Positions 1 through 10,228 of a stretch of DNA of 64,000 nucleotides are shown piece after piece. The stretch's first letter is position 1; each line of letters starts with the position of its first letter. The stretch lies in assembly GCA_030247855.1 (NCBI GenBank), contig JAPDRN010000093.1:1-64000 (forward strand), given 5' to 3'. The position numbers and the translations under genes were made by a program. The notes beneath the pieces are model-generated. The model did no database searches, was not told where the DNA came from, and was given only the letters and a program-made list of their open reading frames with translations. The DNA comes from Knufia peltigerae (lineage: Eukaryota > Ascomycota > Eurotiomycetes > Chaetothyriales > Trichomeriaceae).

Positions 1-633
1 GGCGGGGGGCGGGGTGGTGTATCGGGCGGGTTGGCCGGCGGGTGGCCTCCGGGGGGGGGGGGGTGGGGGGGGGGGTTTTGGGTCTTTTTTTCCTCGTTTT
101 CACCATTATTGTATTTCCAAAGCTATCCAGACTACTCTATCCCAGGTAGGCAGGTATGTTGAACAGGCAAGTGGACAGATGGACATGGAAAAATTTGTGT
201 GTCCCTTTTGGATTCAATTCGAGGATGTACCAAACCGGAATCCTTCCTCCGTCAAGATTGGTCCTGAAAAAGGAAAAAAGGTTTCAAGAAAGCATTTTTG
301 ATTGACCTGCGAGGGGAAAGTGTTGGGGGGGGGGGGGGGGGGTTTGTTCCTTGACGTGTGAATTGGTTTATAAATGTGATGCTCAATTGTGTATTCTCCG
401 TATGGAAGCGTCGTGTGACAAAGACGAACAAGATTTGGGTATAAGAAACAAAAAGGGAGCTGTGGTACCCGTAGAGGGGAGGATCGTGCGCTGAAGATGT
501 CCCGTCCGTCATCCCCGTACGAGTGAGTATCTCCCGGGGACGGACCGTGCTGGGCTCGTCGTACCGGGCCAATCGATCGATCCGGGATTGAATATGGACC
601 AAAAAGTGTATGGTGGGAAAGGTTTTCTTTTTT
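1..633. other. Low-complexity region with G runs, no gene seen
   Basis: No credible gene. Long G homopolymers lie at about 50-75 and 326-343. The open frames crossing them encode only Gly/Arg/Pro-rich low-complexity peptides. This is the region downstream of the calmodulin-like gene, which ends at 634. The exact run lengths may be unreliable. Confidence 0.6.
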
Positions 634-1878
634 TCAAGGCTTCGGAGAAAGGAGTTGGACAAACTCTTCGTCTGGACGAGACCGAGAAACGAGAAACATG
701 TCAGTATCAGGATCCATGACAGCAGGGCAGGAGAAAAAGAAACGGATGCCGCCGCGACGGTGGATCAAAGGACGTCCAGGACACGATGGTCGGGGCGAGT
801 GGACCAGATCAGGAGAAAGGGAAGGAACGCACAATCTATCGAGCCATTGTGATCCTTGTCGGCCTCGCGGATCATCTCGTCGATTTCGGCGTCGGTGAGG
901 TTTTCACCAATCGATTTCATGACTTGGCGCAACTCGTCGGCCGAGATGGTGCCGCTGCCGTCCTTGTCGAACACGTTGAAGGCGGCGCGGGTCTCGTCGG
1001 CGAAATGATGGGCTTTGACGGTGGTCGACATCATTTTGATGAATTCTGCAATGACCAACAAGACGTATGGTCAGTATGGATCAGAGGAGGAAACCCCCCC
1101 CGGGGGGGGGGCAGGATCTGGACATGAAAGGAAGGGTCATTGACGCACCGTCAAAATCTATGGCGCCTGAATTGTCAATGTCGACTTCGTTGATCTAGAT
1201 AGAGGTTCGAGCCGTCAGTAACTTATCGTTCAGGCTGTATGAATTTCTCTTGGGAAGAAAACAGTTTCCACTTACCATGTCTTGCAATTCAGAGTCTGAT
1301 GGGTTCTGGCCTAGAGATCGCATGATTTCGCCCAGTTCCGAGGCGGTGATGGTTCCTAAATCGCACCTCGCGTGTGAGTAAAAACGTTGTACATGACAAC
1401 AAATTGACGGACATATAAGAAGGTAAATAGTAAAGAGGTGTTGACCGAGAGGCGACGGATCGCAATCAAGGGAAAGCCAGTCCACATATAATCGACCACT
1501 TACCACTGTTATCCTTGTCCTATGGCGGATCGTGAGCCCATGATACGAAATTTGACAAAGATGAGACCACATGCTCGTGATCCTGATCAACTTACAAACA
1601 ATGCAAAGACATCCTTGAAAGCCTTGATTTCATCCTCGGCCAGCGGTTGAGCAGAAGTTGGGGTCTAGAATAAGACAGACAATCGCCCCGTAAGGCGCGC
1701 TGGCGGTTAGCCCGATGCCGTCATTGAGACATTGGGGAGGAACAATGGCGGGGAACAGGTGAAGTAGTAAATTGGGTCATCATGCAGGGCGTGTGAAGAA
1801 GTGACATACCATGGTGGTTCGAGGCTTGGGTGCACTGGAGGAAGTCTTGGTATCGATCTGAGGAACTGTGGGAGGCAT
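634..1878 (-). CDS. Calmodulin-like four-EF-hand protein, seven exons
   Basis: EF-hand calcium sensor of the calmodulin family, expected to bind Ca2+ and regulate target enzymes. I splice exons 1878-1810, 1664-1596, 1519-1504, 1355-1276, 1194-1149, 1045-833 and 671-634, all with GT-AG introns, which gives 531 nt and 176 residues in one frame. EF-loops are visible as DKDNSGTITASE, DIDNSGAIDFDE, DKDGSGTISADE and DKDHNGSIDYEE. The third exon is only 16 nt and encodes the start of the first loop. Compared with canonical fungal calmodulin (about 149 residues, ending near the fourth loop), this one has a Ser/Thr/Pro-rich N-terminal extension of about 25 residues and an unusual C-terminus, FVQLLSPKP. 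It is therefore probably a calmodulin-like paralogue, not the essential calmodulin itself. The ATG at 1878 is the first one in frame. Confidence 0.85.
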
Positions 1879-3288
1879 GGCGAAAAGGAAAGCGGGGGGG
1901 AAAAGAAACAAAAACCAGGTTATTGTAGGCCGAAAGATATATATCACACGCGCTGCTGCTGCGATAAGTGTACCCCAGTCAAGGTCAGGGGCCCGGTGAG
2001 GCTGAAGGGCTAGTGCACACGAGTTCGTTTTGTGTGAGACGTGGACTGGTGCCTGGAGGGGGGGGATGTTCTGGAGTCGGGTGGCTTTCTCTCTCGCGCA
2101 CGCGCTCGTCTTTGGCTGGTTAGAGGCTTGTTGGGTTCCTGCAGGGTGTGATGTGTAGGTATGTGTGTGTGTTTGGGTGTCTTGGTTTTGGTGTGCTGGC
2201 GGTTTGAGATTCGCCAAGACGTCGCGTGCTGTGTTACGTATGCGGTGACGCCGAAAGGAATCTGGGAGGGTCGAGGGCTGTACGGAGTAGTCTGTAAGAT
2301 GATCAAAGGTACTTGGATACCTTGACAGAGTACAGATTATTTTCTTCTGTGATTTAAGAGGGCTGCAAGCTCTGGGGGGTTGAACTGATGGAACGAAATG
2401 GAGATGAGGATTGGAATTGATTGAAGAAAGGTAAGGCGGGGGGGGGGAGCGCTGAGGACCGAAAGAACTGGTTGGTCTCTATGGAGTTCTGGTAGGGTAA
2501 TTCGTTACTTGTATCCGTAGTGACGATCCCGTATTCGTGGATTTGGGTCGAGATAGGTTGGGATTCCGTAAAGTAACGAGTTATCTTTACCGTAAGTTCT
2601 CCGTACAGAGCATGAGGAAATTCCAAGTCCTGAGGTTCACGCCCCAGATACCAAAGTGTCCTGAAAAGAGGGGCTCAATGCGAGGGAACTTTGGTACGGA
2701 GTATGACAGCAAACACAAGACGAGCTGCTGGCTTCAGCCCAAGTCACGTGCTCTGGCGGATCGCATCATCAACCATCCCCGATACGGAGTACGAGGGCGA
2801 ATACGGGGGGCACGTGATATCAACCACTCGTTTTCAAATGACGCCAATTCCCTTGTCAACAAGGGAGTCATTACTCATTACTTGCCAACTCACTGCCGGG
2901 GGATCCATCTAGAGATCAACAAGTATCATGAGATGAGCCAGCAAAGACTTTGGGTGGGCAGAGAAGGGAAAAAACACAACAAAGTAACCACTGATTCAAC
3001 AACACGACATTGTGTTTTAGATCCTCGCATGAACAATTCCTGTTCTTCTCCCAAATAATTCACTCATTCAGAAATAATCACCACACCCTTGTCAAGAAGA
3101 TATTTGATCTCATAAGAGACGACCTCGAGACTTCTCGATCAGAACGAATATTTTTTGAGAAGATATACATGTCAAGGACAGCACCTTTGACAATTTCCCG
3201 ATCCATCCGTTTACATTCCTCTCCTCGATATACAGCTCCCAAGTCGAGAACAACCATCCAGACGAGTACAGGTACAAGGACCGCCACA
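1879..3288. promoter_or_regulatory. Shared upstream region of calmodulin-like gene and PDX3
   Basis: This 1.4-kb intergenic stretch separates two divergent genes. I see no gene in it. It holds three copies of the motif TACGGAGTA (2281, 2695, 2783) and two CACGTG hexamers near 2744 and 2811. Long pyrimidine- or purine-biased tracts flank them. In the PDX3 frame an upstream ATG at 3169 could extend that protein. Confidence 0.5.
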
Positions 3289-4265
3289 ATGTTACACCAA
3301 GCCAGGTCGACCAAATCAGGTCCAGAGTCGTCTCAACCCCAGAAGAATCACAACAAGTTGATATGTAAGTTGTTTTTTTTTTCTTTTGGATGACGCCAAT
3401 CATGTCCTCCCTCTTTTGAGCACGACACTTTTTTTTTTCTTCCACATACAGTCTACTGACAATTCCCCCCCCCCCCAAAAAAGTCGCCCCGGGTGAAGCA
3501 CCACCCGACTCTGGGGCACCTACGACCTCGTCCTCGTCGACCACGACCGGCCCGTCACAAGCAGCCCAGTTCAAGCTCTCCCGGCTTCACCGGTCGGATT
3601 TGTCCCCCGACCCTTTTGTCCAATTCCACTCCTGGTTCACGCACCCTCGACTCCTCGGGACCGTGCCCGAAACCGTGACCCTGTCCACGGCCTCTTTACC
3701 TTCCGGTCGAGTGAGTTCCCGAATCGTCTACCTGAAGGAACTCGACGGTCGAGGGTTCGTCGTGTATTCCAACTTTGGGACGAGTCGAAAGGCGGCCGAC
3801 GTCGCCACCAACCCCCACGCCAGCCTGTGTTTCTGGTGGAAACCGTTGGAACGGCAGGTCCGAGTCGAGGGCGTCTGTGAACGTCTCACCCCCGAGGAGA
3901 GTCAGGTTTATTTCGACACGCGGGCGAGGGGGAGCAGGATAGGAGCTTGGGCCAGTCGACAGACCAGCGTACTCCATCCGCAGCAAATGCAAGATCGAAC
4001 CAAAACACAACCCCAAAACGACGGCGACCACGACGACGACGACGACGACGACGGTAGGCTCGAATTGGAAAATCAAGTCGAAGAAATGGCACGCAAATTC
4101 GAGGGTCAAGAACAAATCCCAGTCCCACCTTTCTGGGGTGGTTTGAGAATCATTCCAGACAAGATCGAATTTTGGCAAGGGAGGGAGAGTAGGTTGCATG
4201 ATAGATTTGTCTACACGAGACAAGACGACGGCGGCGAGTGGAAGATTGAAAGGTTGAGTCCGTGA
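3289..4265 (+). CDS. pdx3: Pyridoxamine 5'-phosphate oxidase
   Basis: FMN-dependent enzyme that oxidises pyridoxine/pyridoxamine 5'-phosphate to pyridoxal 5'-phosphate, the last step of vitamin B6 salvage. Exons are 3289-3364 and 3484-4265, giving 285 residues; the intron starts GTAAGT and ends at a poly-A/AAG acceptor after a CTGAC branch site. The junction recreates IFAPGE, matching the N-terminal segment of yeast Pdx3. Family signatures are LPSGRVSSR, YSNFGTSRKA, ERQVRVEG, GSRIGAWAS, WGGLRI and EFWQGRESRLHDRFVY, with the typical R-L-x-P C-terminus. An Asp tract (about residues 180-190, a GAC repeat in the DNA) sits in a loop insertion that yeast Pdx3 lacks. An in-frame ATG at 3169 would add 40 residues rich in Arg/Ser/Thr and poor in acidic residues, like a mitochondrial presequence, so the true start is uncertain. 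Confidence 0.93.
4031..4053 (+). repeat. GAC trinucleotide repeat coding for an Asp tract
   Basis: Perfect GAC repeat inside PDX3 that encodes consecutive aspartates in a family-variable loop. Such tracts often vary in length between strains. Confidence 0.8.
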
Positions 4266-4978
4266 AACCTTCAATCATACTGTAGACAACAATACCAACA
4301 CACGAAGACCGACGGCTCCAGCTGGCATTGCATTGTTGTTGCATTCTTGCAGATACGTATGGCGGGCAGATACGTCTATCAAGTCACTTCATAAGACGAC
4401 ATCACATAGAACCACAAACAAGGAACACAGCCTAGGTTGGTGTTTTCAACATATAGAAGTTGAATTTTCTTCTTCATCAGTCCTTGCCCCCTTTGCTCGT
4501 CTGATGCGGCTGCTCAGCTCTTGCTGGCAAGCTTGTCTGTAATGTCCGCCATTTCGAGGACCCTTTCCCATCGGATCCAGACGTCATCCCTAACCTAGAT
4601 CCCTTCTAATTAGATTGAGTGGAGAGTTTATCTTCTGTTGGTACATGGCAAAATCCCAATTCCCGCCTGTTTTTCCAAAGCTCCGTCGAAGACAAATGGC
4701 TCAATTGCTGCCTCCATTCAGCGCCTCCGCCAGTGAAGTAGCCGAACCATTTTCGATCCTGAAAAACGCCAATGCCATGCCCATCTCGTATGTACACACG
4801 CTGTTACAAATGACCGCTGAACCGAACCAGAAACGCCAAGGCCGTAGAACCACAATTGTTCATGCCTTTTGTGTTCTGGGTATCGTTGACACATAACAAA
4901 GGAGAAAATAGACAGAGGCAAGCGAAGATACATCGCCACACTCGGTGATATAAATTTTTCTTTTTTTGGGAAATCAAA
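4266..4978. other. Convergent 3' region between PDX3 and PPR gene
   Basis: About 710 bp between two convergent genes. Only short shadow frames without recognisable domains are present. I see no RNA gene. It probably holds both 3' UTRs. Confidence 0.5.
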
Positions 4979-7900
4979 TCAAGCAACAACACCGCCCATC
5001 AATGCCATGACTTTCTCGGTGACCGCCGCAGGATATCCTTTGCGGAGCATTTCTTCCACAACCGCATTTGCACTAGCACGATCCTCGGCAGCAAGATAGG
5101 CCCGAGTCATGGCTTCATAAGTGCTTGGTTCACGCTTGTCGTTGCCAAGCTCATTGTAGATGGATTTAGCCTTGACAATGTCACCTTCACTGGCCCAACC
5201 ATGTATGAGAGTATTGGCAATGTAAGGAGTCATCATGACACCCCGGCGAGACATATCAGCAAGCACCTCTGGAGTATTGGCGACCTCATGATTGGCAACC
5301 ATTGCTTCCAACAAATTCTGATACAGAGTATCAGTGGGTCGAATATTGCGTTCTTTCAAGACAGTGTCAAAGGTAGCTCGGGCACCAGACATGTCGTGCA
5401 TGACACAACCTTTGGCATGAATCAGAGCACCGTAGTGAACCGCTTCAGGCTGGACACCAAATTGCTTCATCTCGGCAAGAATGGCTTCGGCTGCTGGGAG
5501 GTTGACAGGTTCAAGGGACGCGTGAGCCTCAATCAACAATTTGTACGTGTGCGAAGTAGGCTTGATGTTCTTGGACTTCATGCGTTCGTAGTATTGAAGG
5601 ACTTTGCTTCGATCGCGTTTGGTGTTGAGGAAGTATTGGATGATAGAATTGTAAGGGGCAGGGCGAGGTCGATAATTGGGTGCTGCCTCCATCTCATCAA
5701 ACATGTCAACTGCAAAACGTTCTTCGCTAGTTCTGCACAGAGCATTGACCAATGTGCCATAAGTTACTGAAGATGGTCGGATACCTCGGCCTTCCATGTC
5801 GCCAAAATAGCGGAGGCAATCGTCGATGCGGCGAGCTTTTCCAAGTTTGCCGATCACCGCATTGTACAGGAATACACTGGGAGCGACGCCCTCAGACAAG
5901 GCACGTTGAAAGATTTTGACAGCTTCGGTGGCTTCATCAAACGTCCCTTCAAGTGTAGTGATGTAGATGCCGAAGGTGTTGGCTGATGGAGCAGCACCCA
6001 TGTCGAGAAGTTCCTGGTGGATTTTAGCTGCCTGTTGTCGGTCACCAAGCGTCAAGGAGGCTGCGATCATGGAGTCCAGAATCGAAACCCAGCCCGCGCG
6101 GACAGAGGGGATCTGCAACGACATCGGGACATCAGAATGAGCCATGCTCAAAACCTCGTTCATCAAGTTCGCTTGCTTTGCCTTTCCAGCCGCAGTGATA
6201 AGCTTGGCGTAAGCGGAATAGCGAAGGTTTCGACCAGCACGACGGATATTTCTGAGGCGAGACATAGCATCACTCAGATGATTCTCAATACGTCCGGTGG
6301 TGCTCTCGACCAACTCCGAGATTGCCTTGGAGGCACGGTAGTCGGTAGTATGTGCATAAGGATCGTAGGAATCCGCCTCGGAGACATGGCCGGAGAAAGG
6401 TACGTGAGGAGAGGCTGGAGAAGCTTGCAGTGAGACGGGAGTCGGAGGGGCAGGTTGGAGTAGTTCTTGCCACCGTTGCAGAAGGTCGGGACGAGCAGTA
6501 GCAATTTTGGGGAGACTCTCGCTGACAACGTGCACAGTGGATGGGTCCATGAGGATACCACGGTTGAGGACCGTCTCGAACAGGTGCGAGAATCTGGCCT
6601 GATGGGCGATGTCAAGAGTGCTCTCCGTAAGAAGCATCTGTGCCTGGACATGCAAGGCGAGAGCAATGTCTTGTGCATCAAGCTGATGAACGCAGTCCGG
6701 TCCCAAGCTTGCAATGGCATGTTGGGCAACAGGTGAGACGAGACCGCCATTCTCAATCATCGCTCGGAGCATGAGGATGCTTGTCTGGGAAGAGATGGGT
6801 GTCTGGGCAGTTCCAAGAGCATCGCCCAAAAGCAGAATTGCTTCATCGATTTCTGCGATTGCAAGTTGGCGGCTAGCCTCCGATGTCGCGGAGTTGCGGA
6901 TACGATAGAACATTGATCGAGCCTCGGCTACAGCTGCTTCGATAGAACCATCCTTGATCATAGCTAGTGCGTACATGGTAGCAAAGTCGGTGCTTGGAGT
7001 GAGTGCTAGAGCATTGGCCTTGGTCCAGGTTGCCTTGGCCTTGGCCATGTCACCATCTCTGATATGCATAGCCGTGACCGCCATTACGGGCTCGGCGGTC
7101 AAGTTGGCGACCGAGATGGCGTCGAGGGCGGCAATGGCTTCGTATGTGTTTCCAGCATCAGCCGCAGCAGTGCCGATTTTGGAGAGTGCTTGATCGCGGA
7201 TAGCTGGCTGCAGCGTGAACGCGTTGATCTCTGAAAGTGCAACGGAAAAGGCATTGTTGTCGATGTGATACTGAACCAGGGCTTTGAGAACGAAAGCAGC
7301 TGTCAAATCATCGGAGAGCGGCTGTTGGCTCGCAGAGTCCTTGAATGATTGTAGAATCCTTTCGTAAAATCGAAGGCCAGTCTCCGCCAGTCCAGCAGCA
7401 TAGTATGCCTTGATCAAAGAAGCATACACATGCATGTCGAGTGGGTCGTTGACAGCTCTGCTGATAGCAATGTCGCGATATTGTTCGTATACTTCATGCG
7501 CCGAGTGAACGTCTTGTGCCGAGGCGTGTGCATCGATAACGAGGGTATACAAGCGGGAGTCAAGACGAAGATTCTCAGCCCTCATGTCAGTCAAAAGGAC
7601 TTGCATCGGCTCGACCATTCCGGCCTGAGCACAAGCCTTGACCAAGGCGTTGTATAGTGGTGCAGAGAGATGGAAGCCGGGGAGGGTTGCGCGTGCGATA
7701 TTGTACAGCTTGGTGGCGAACATGAGCGAAGTATCGGCAGCATAAGCTTCCAGTTGTCGAGTAGCGGACGGGAAGACCAGAGCGCCTTCGCTGCCATATC
7801 GAACAGCTCTTTCACCGAGATGTTTCTGGACTTGGTAGGCCTCGAGACTTCGAGATGCGAGAAAGTTGAGGAGGATGGTGTAAGAAGTAGCATCGAGTTG

Positions 7901-8827
7901 GACAGAGCGCTTGGTCATGTCTCCATAGACCTCTAGTGCTCTTGGCCACGGTTGATATCCATTGCTCAGATTGATGGCGGACAACAAAATATGATTGTAG
8001 GCTTCAACCGTAGGGACTTGGCCATCCTTGATGATCGCTTCAAACAGGGCGGGAATCTCGGCATACCGCTGTTGCTGTCCAAGGCGAACGATCTGGTCAG
8101 ATAGAACAGACTCCTCAGAAGCAAGCGAAGTGACGTCGGTGGACAAGGTGTGCTCAAAAGAGGTGGAGGTAGAGTCCACGTCGGTCGCAGTAGGTTCGAG
8201 ATTGACAGGGGAAACTGCTCGCGTGCTCACAACCGGGCTGCCGACGTCCTCCTCCGGAGCAGGAGCGGCTTCGAGCTGTTGTGTAGCTTTGACATCTTGA
8301 ATCTCCTTCGCGATGGCTTCATCCACCTGGGCCAATGCTTCGACTTCCGCAAAGACCTCATCCGCCTCTGTAGTCTGCTGGGCGGTACGGTCGCTGGTGG
8401 TACGAGTCACGTTCAATCGCACAGATGGACGGAGGACGTCGACGGCACGGGATGAATCGAGCCGTTGGTATTTTGTAGGCCCGGTCTTCTCTTGCTCTTT
8501 CCATCCGATCCGTCTGGCAAACTGATGTTGCTTCCATTCGGAGTCATCACCCGTCTGTTGCGCATGCTGCCAGGCTGCGTAATACTGGGCTAACCCAGCA
8601 TCACCGCCGGACGACTGAGAATTGTAGCCAGCCTTTGCACCGGCACCCGATCCTGATGGACTCGAGAAGGCATTTTGTAGTTGGGCAGTCTTTGAGAATT
8701 TCGCGACGGGGTAGTTCTGAAAGTTTCCTATCGACTGACCAGCAGCAACGACGGAAGGAGCATAAGTATGGGCGATTCCCTTTGCAAAGCTGACTCTTGC
8801 AAGATGTGCGAAGGGCTTGAAAGGCAT
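4979..8827 (-). CDS. Mitochondrial pentatricopeptide repeat (PPR) protein, 1282 aa
   Basis: Long intronless frame with many PPR units, the helical repeats that bind organellar RNA. The C-terminal third shows the classic signature: YNAVIGKLGKARRIDDCLR, followed by YFGDMEGRGIRPSSVTYGTL, PYNSIIQYFLNTKRDRSKVL and later NTLIHGWASEGDIVKAKSIY. Another block of repeats lies at about residues 270-470. The N-terminus is Ala/Ser/Lys-rich and poor in acidic residues (MPFKPFAHLARVSFAKGIAH), as expected of a mitochondrial presequence. The middle (about 150-240) is acidic and low in complexity. The architecture resembles large fungal PPR factors for mitochondrial RNA stability or translation, such as the CYA-5/Pet309 type, but I cannot assign a transcript target. 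Start: first in-frame ATG at 8827. Confidence 0.85.
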   Translation of the reverse strand: MPFKPFAHLARVSFAKGIAHTYAPSVVAAGQSIGNFQNYPVAKFSKTAQLQNAFSSPSGSGAGAKAGYNSQSSGGDAGLAQYYAAWQHAQQTGDDSEWKQHQFARRIGWKEQEKTGPTKYQRLDSSRAVDVLRPSVRLNVTRTTSDRTAQQTTEADEVFAEVEALAQVDEAIAKEIQDVKATQQLEAAPAPEEDVGSPVVSTRAVSPVNLEPTATDVDSTSTSFEHTLSTDVTSLASEESVLSDQIVRLGQQQRYAEIPALFEAIIKDGQVPTVEAYNHILLSAINLSNGYQPWPRALEVYGDMTKRSVQLDATSYTILLNFLASRSLEAYQVQKHLGERAVRYGSEGALVFPSATRQLEAYAADTSLMFATKLYNIARATLPGFHLSAPLYNALVKACAQAGMVEPMQVLLTDMRAENLRLDSRLYTLVIDAHASAQDVHSAHEVYEQYRDIAISRAVNDPLDMHVYASLIKAYYAAGLAETGLRFYERILQSFKDSASQQPLSDDLTAAFVLKALVQYHIDNNAFSVALSEINAFTLQPAIRDQALSKIGTAAADAGNTYEAIAALDAISVANLTAEPVMAVTAMHIRDGDMAKAKATWTKANALALTPSTDFATMYALAMIKDGSIEAAVAEARSMFYRIRNSATSEASRQLAIAEIDEAILLLGDALGTAQTPISSQTSILMLRAMIENGGLVSPVAQHAIASLGPDCVHQLDAQDIALALHVQAQMLLTESTLDIAHQARFSHLFETVLNRGILMDPSTVHVVSESLPKIATARPDLLQRWQELLQPAPPTPVSLQASPASPHVPFSGHVSEADSYDPYAHTTDYRASKAISELVESTTGRIENHLSDAMSRLRNIRRAGRNLRYSAYAKLITAAGKAKQANLMNEVLSMAHSDVPMSLQIPSVRAGWVSILDSMIAASLTLGDRQQAAKIHQELLDMGAAPSANTFGIYITTLEGTFDEATEAVKIFQRALSEGVAPSVFLYNAVIGKLGKARRIDDCLRYFGDMEGRGIRPSSVTYGTLVNALCRTSEERFAVDMFDEMEAAPNYRPRPAPYNSIIQYFLNTKRDRSKVLQYYERMKSKNIKPTSHTYKLLIEAHASLEPVNLPAAEAILAEMKQFGVQPEAVHYGALIHAKGCVMHDMSGARATFDTVLKERNIRPTDTLYQNLLEAMVANHEVANTPEVLADMSRRGVMMTPYIANTLIHGWASEGDIVKAKSIYNELGNDKREPSTYEAMTRAYLAAEDRASANAVVEEMLRKGYPAAVTEKVMALMGGVVA

Positions 8828-10228
8828 TTAGGAAGATACGAATAGAGGCCTCTTCAAGAGGAAGAGGGTAAGTTGTGAAGAGAGGAACGAAGGTGACTTA
8901 AGGCAGGTTCATTTGACGGACTCGAGGGCCGCCAAACGAACGCGCGGGCCTAGGAGGCAATGATGAATGGTGAAGGGAAATGATGGTGTTTGTAGACACT
9001 CGGAGTGGAGTGTCTTTTGTCGTTCACTTCGAATGATGTGCTGATAGGAGAAGAAAGAACGATTCAATGAAGGTGTTGAGAGAGGCGTGTAGGTGAAATA
9101 TCTGTTATTCGGTGTTCTCGTTCGTACTCGTAAAAAGATCGTGCCTAGTGCCTGGCGGAGTAAATTGGAAGCGTGTTCCGGTGGTGACGATGGAGGATGC
9201 CTGGAATGTCAGGTGGACGACAGACCCCTACGGTAGGTGGTAGAAAGAGCAAAAGGAAGAGTTAGGAAGCCATCGTAGCCATTCACATGGTAGAATTACA
9301 GCCTCCAGACCCGTAGAAGGAGATGGTGCATCGGGAAGATGAGGGATTTCCACCATACGATTTCCGAGGACAAGCTGTATAATTGGCGCAGCGATCATTC
9401 GGGCTCGTGGCCCCCCGGGAGCCGTTGATGACTGCAGGATGGAGACTCCCTGGAAGCTGCTTTTGCTCCCCGGGCGAAGCTCTTTTCGTTAGGCTCGCAA
9501 GCTCAAAAGTTTCCACATATCACGGACATTCGGAAGGAGATTAATAACAAAAGCCCATACTGTACTCCGTACAGACCTGTCCTCTATGTAATTGTCGATG
9601 ACATATTCGTGATATACTCGTGACATACATTTTATTTCCATGATACCATCAGTTCATTGTCTAGGTCCCCAAGCAGTACAAACACCCCTAGCTATTCTTT
9701 GATACGGATCGTCCTCGTCCTCGGCCACGTCCACAACCAGAAGAACAGAAGGGTACAAAACGCCCTCGAGGGAGTTACTTGATGCAGATAAGCACAAAAA
9801 GTATGTACCTGAAATAAGTATAGATGCCTAGATGGGTAAGGGAAGGACAGCCAGGCAATCAGACAAGAGAAGATACCAAGTAGGTAGGCAGGTACAGTAT
9901 GTACAGAGGAAGAATTAAAAGGACTCGGCTATTCATGATTACCTACTACTCGCCTTCGTACCTGAGTACGAGATCAACCACAGACTCTGGGTGTCCCATT
10001 GTCGACTTGAACAACAACCAACTCCGCATTTTCACTCTCAATTCGGCAAATGGCTTAACTTCCGCATACAAGTGGCATACATAGCGTGAACATCAGACAT
10101 ACCCTCCGCAAACGACTTGTTTAATCTACCGACACCGAACTTGTTCTACTTGAAACACTTGCGTACGGATATCTATAGGTAGGTAGTTACAACAGCTACA
10201 TACGGAGTAGGTGTAAAAATCAATCACC
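8828..10228. promoter_or_regulatory. Divergent intergenic region, no gene seen
   Basis: 1.4 kb between the divergently transcribed PPR and alpha/beta-hydrolase genes. The longest minus-strand frame here (9283-9516) has no recognisable feature and I do not call it. Two TACGGAGTA-type motifs occur: the reverse form at 9563 and the forward form at 10201, the latter only 28 bp before the hydrolase ATG. TAGGTAGGCAGGTA-like tracts occur near 9880. Confidence 0.5.

Noticed and set aside
14..301. Open frame over the G runs
   Set aside because: Gly/Arg low complexity caused by homopolymers, with no domain or codon pattern.
3696..4274. Antisense frames over PDX3
   Set aside because: Shadow frames; the Val/Arg tracts come from the GAC repeat of the real gene.
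9283..9516. Minus-strand 77-residue frame
   Set aside because: No family feature, no context, biased composition.
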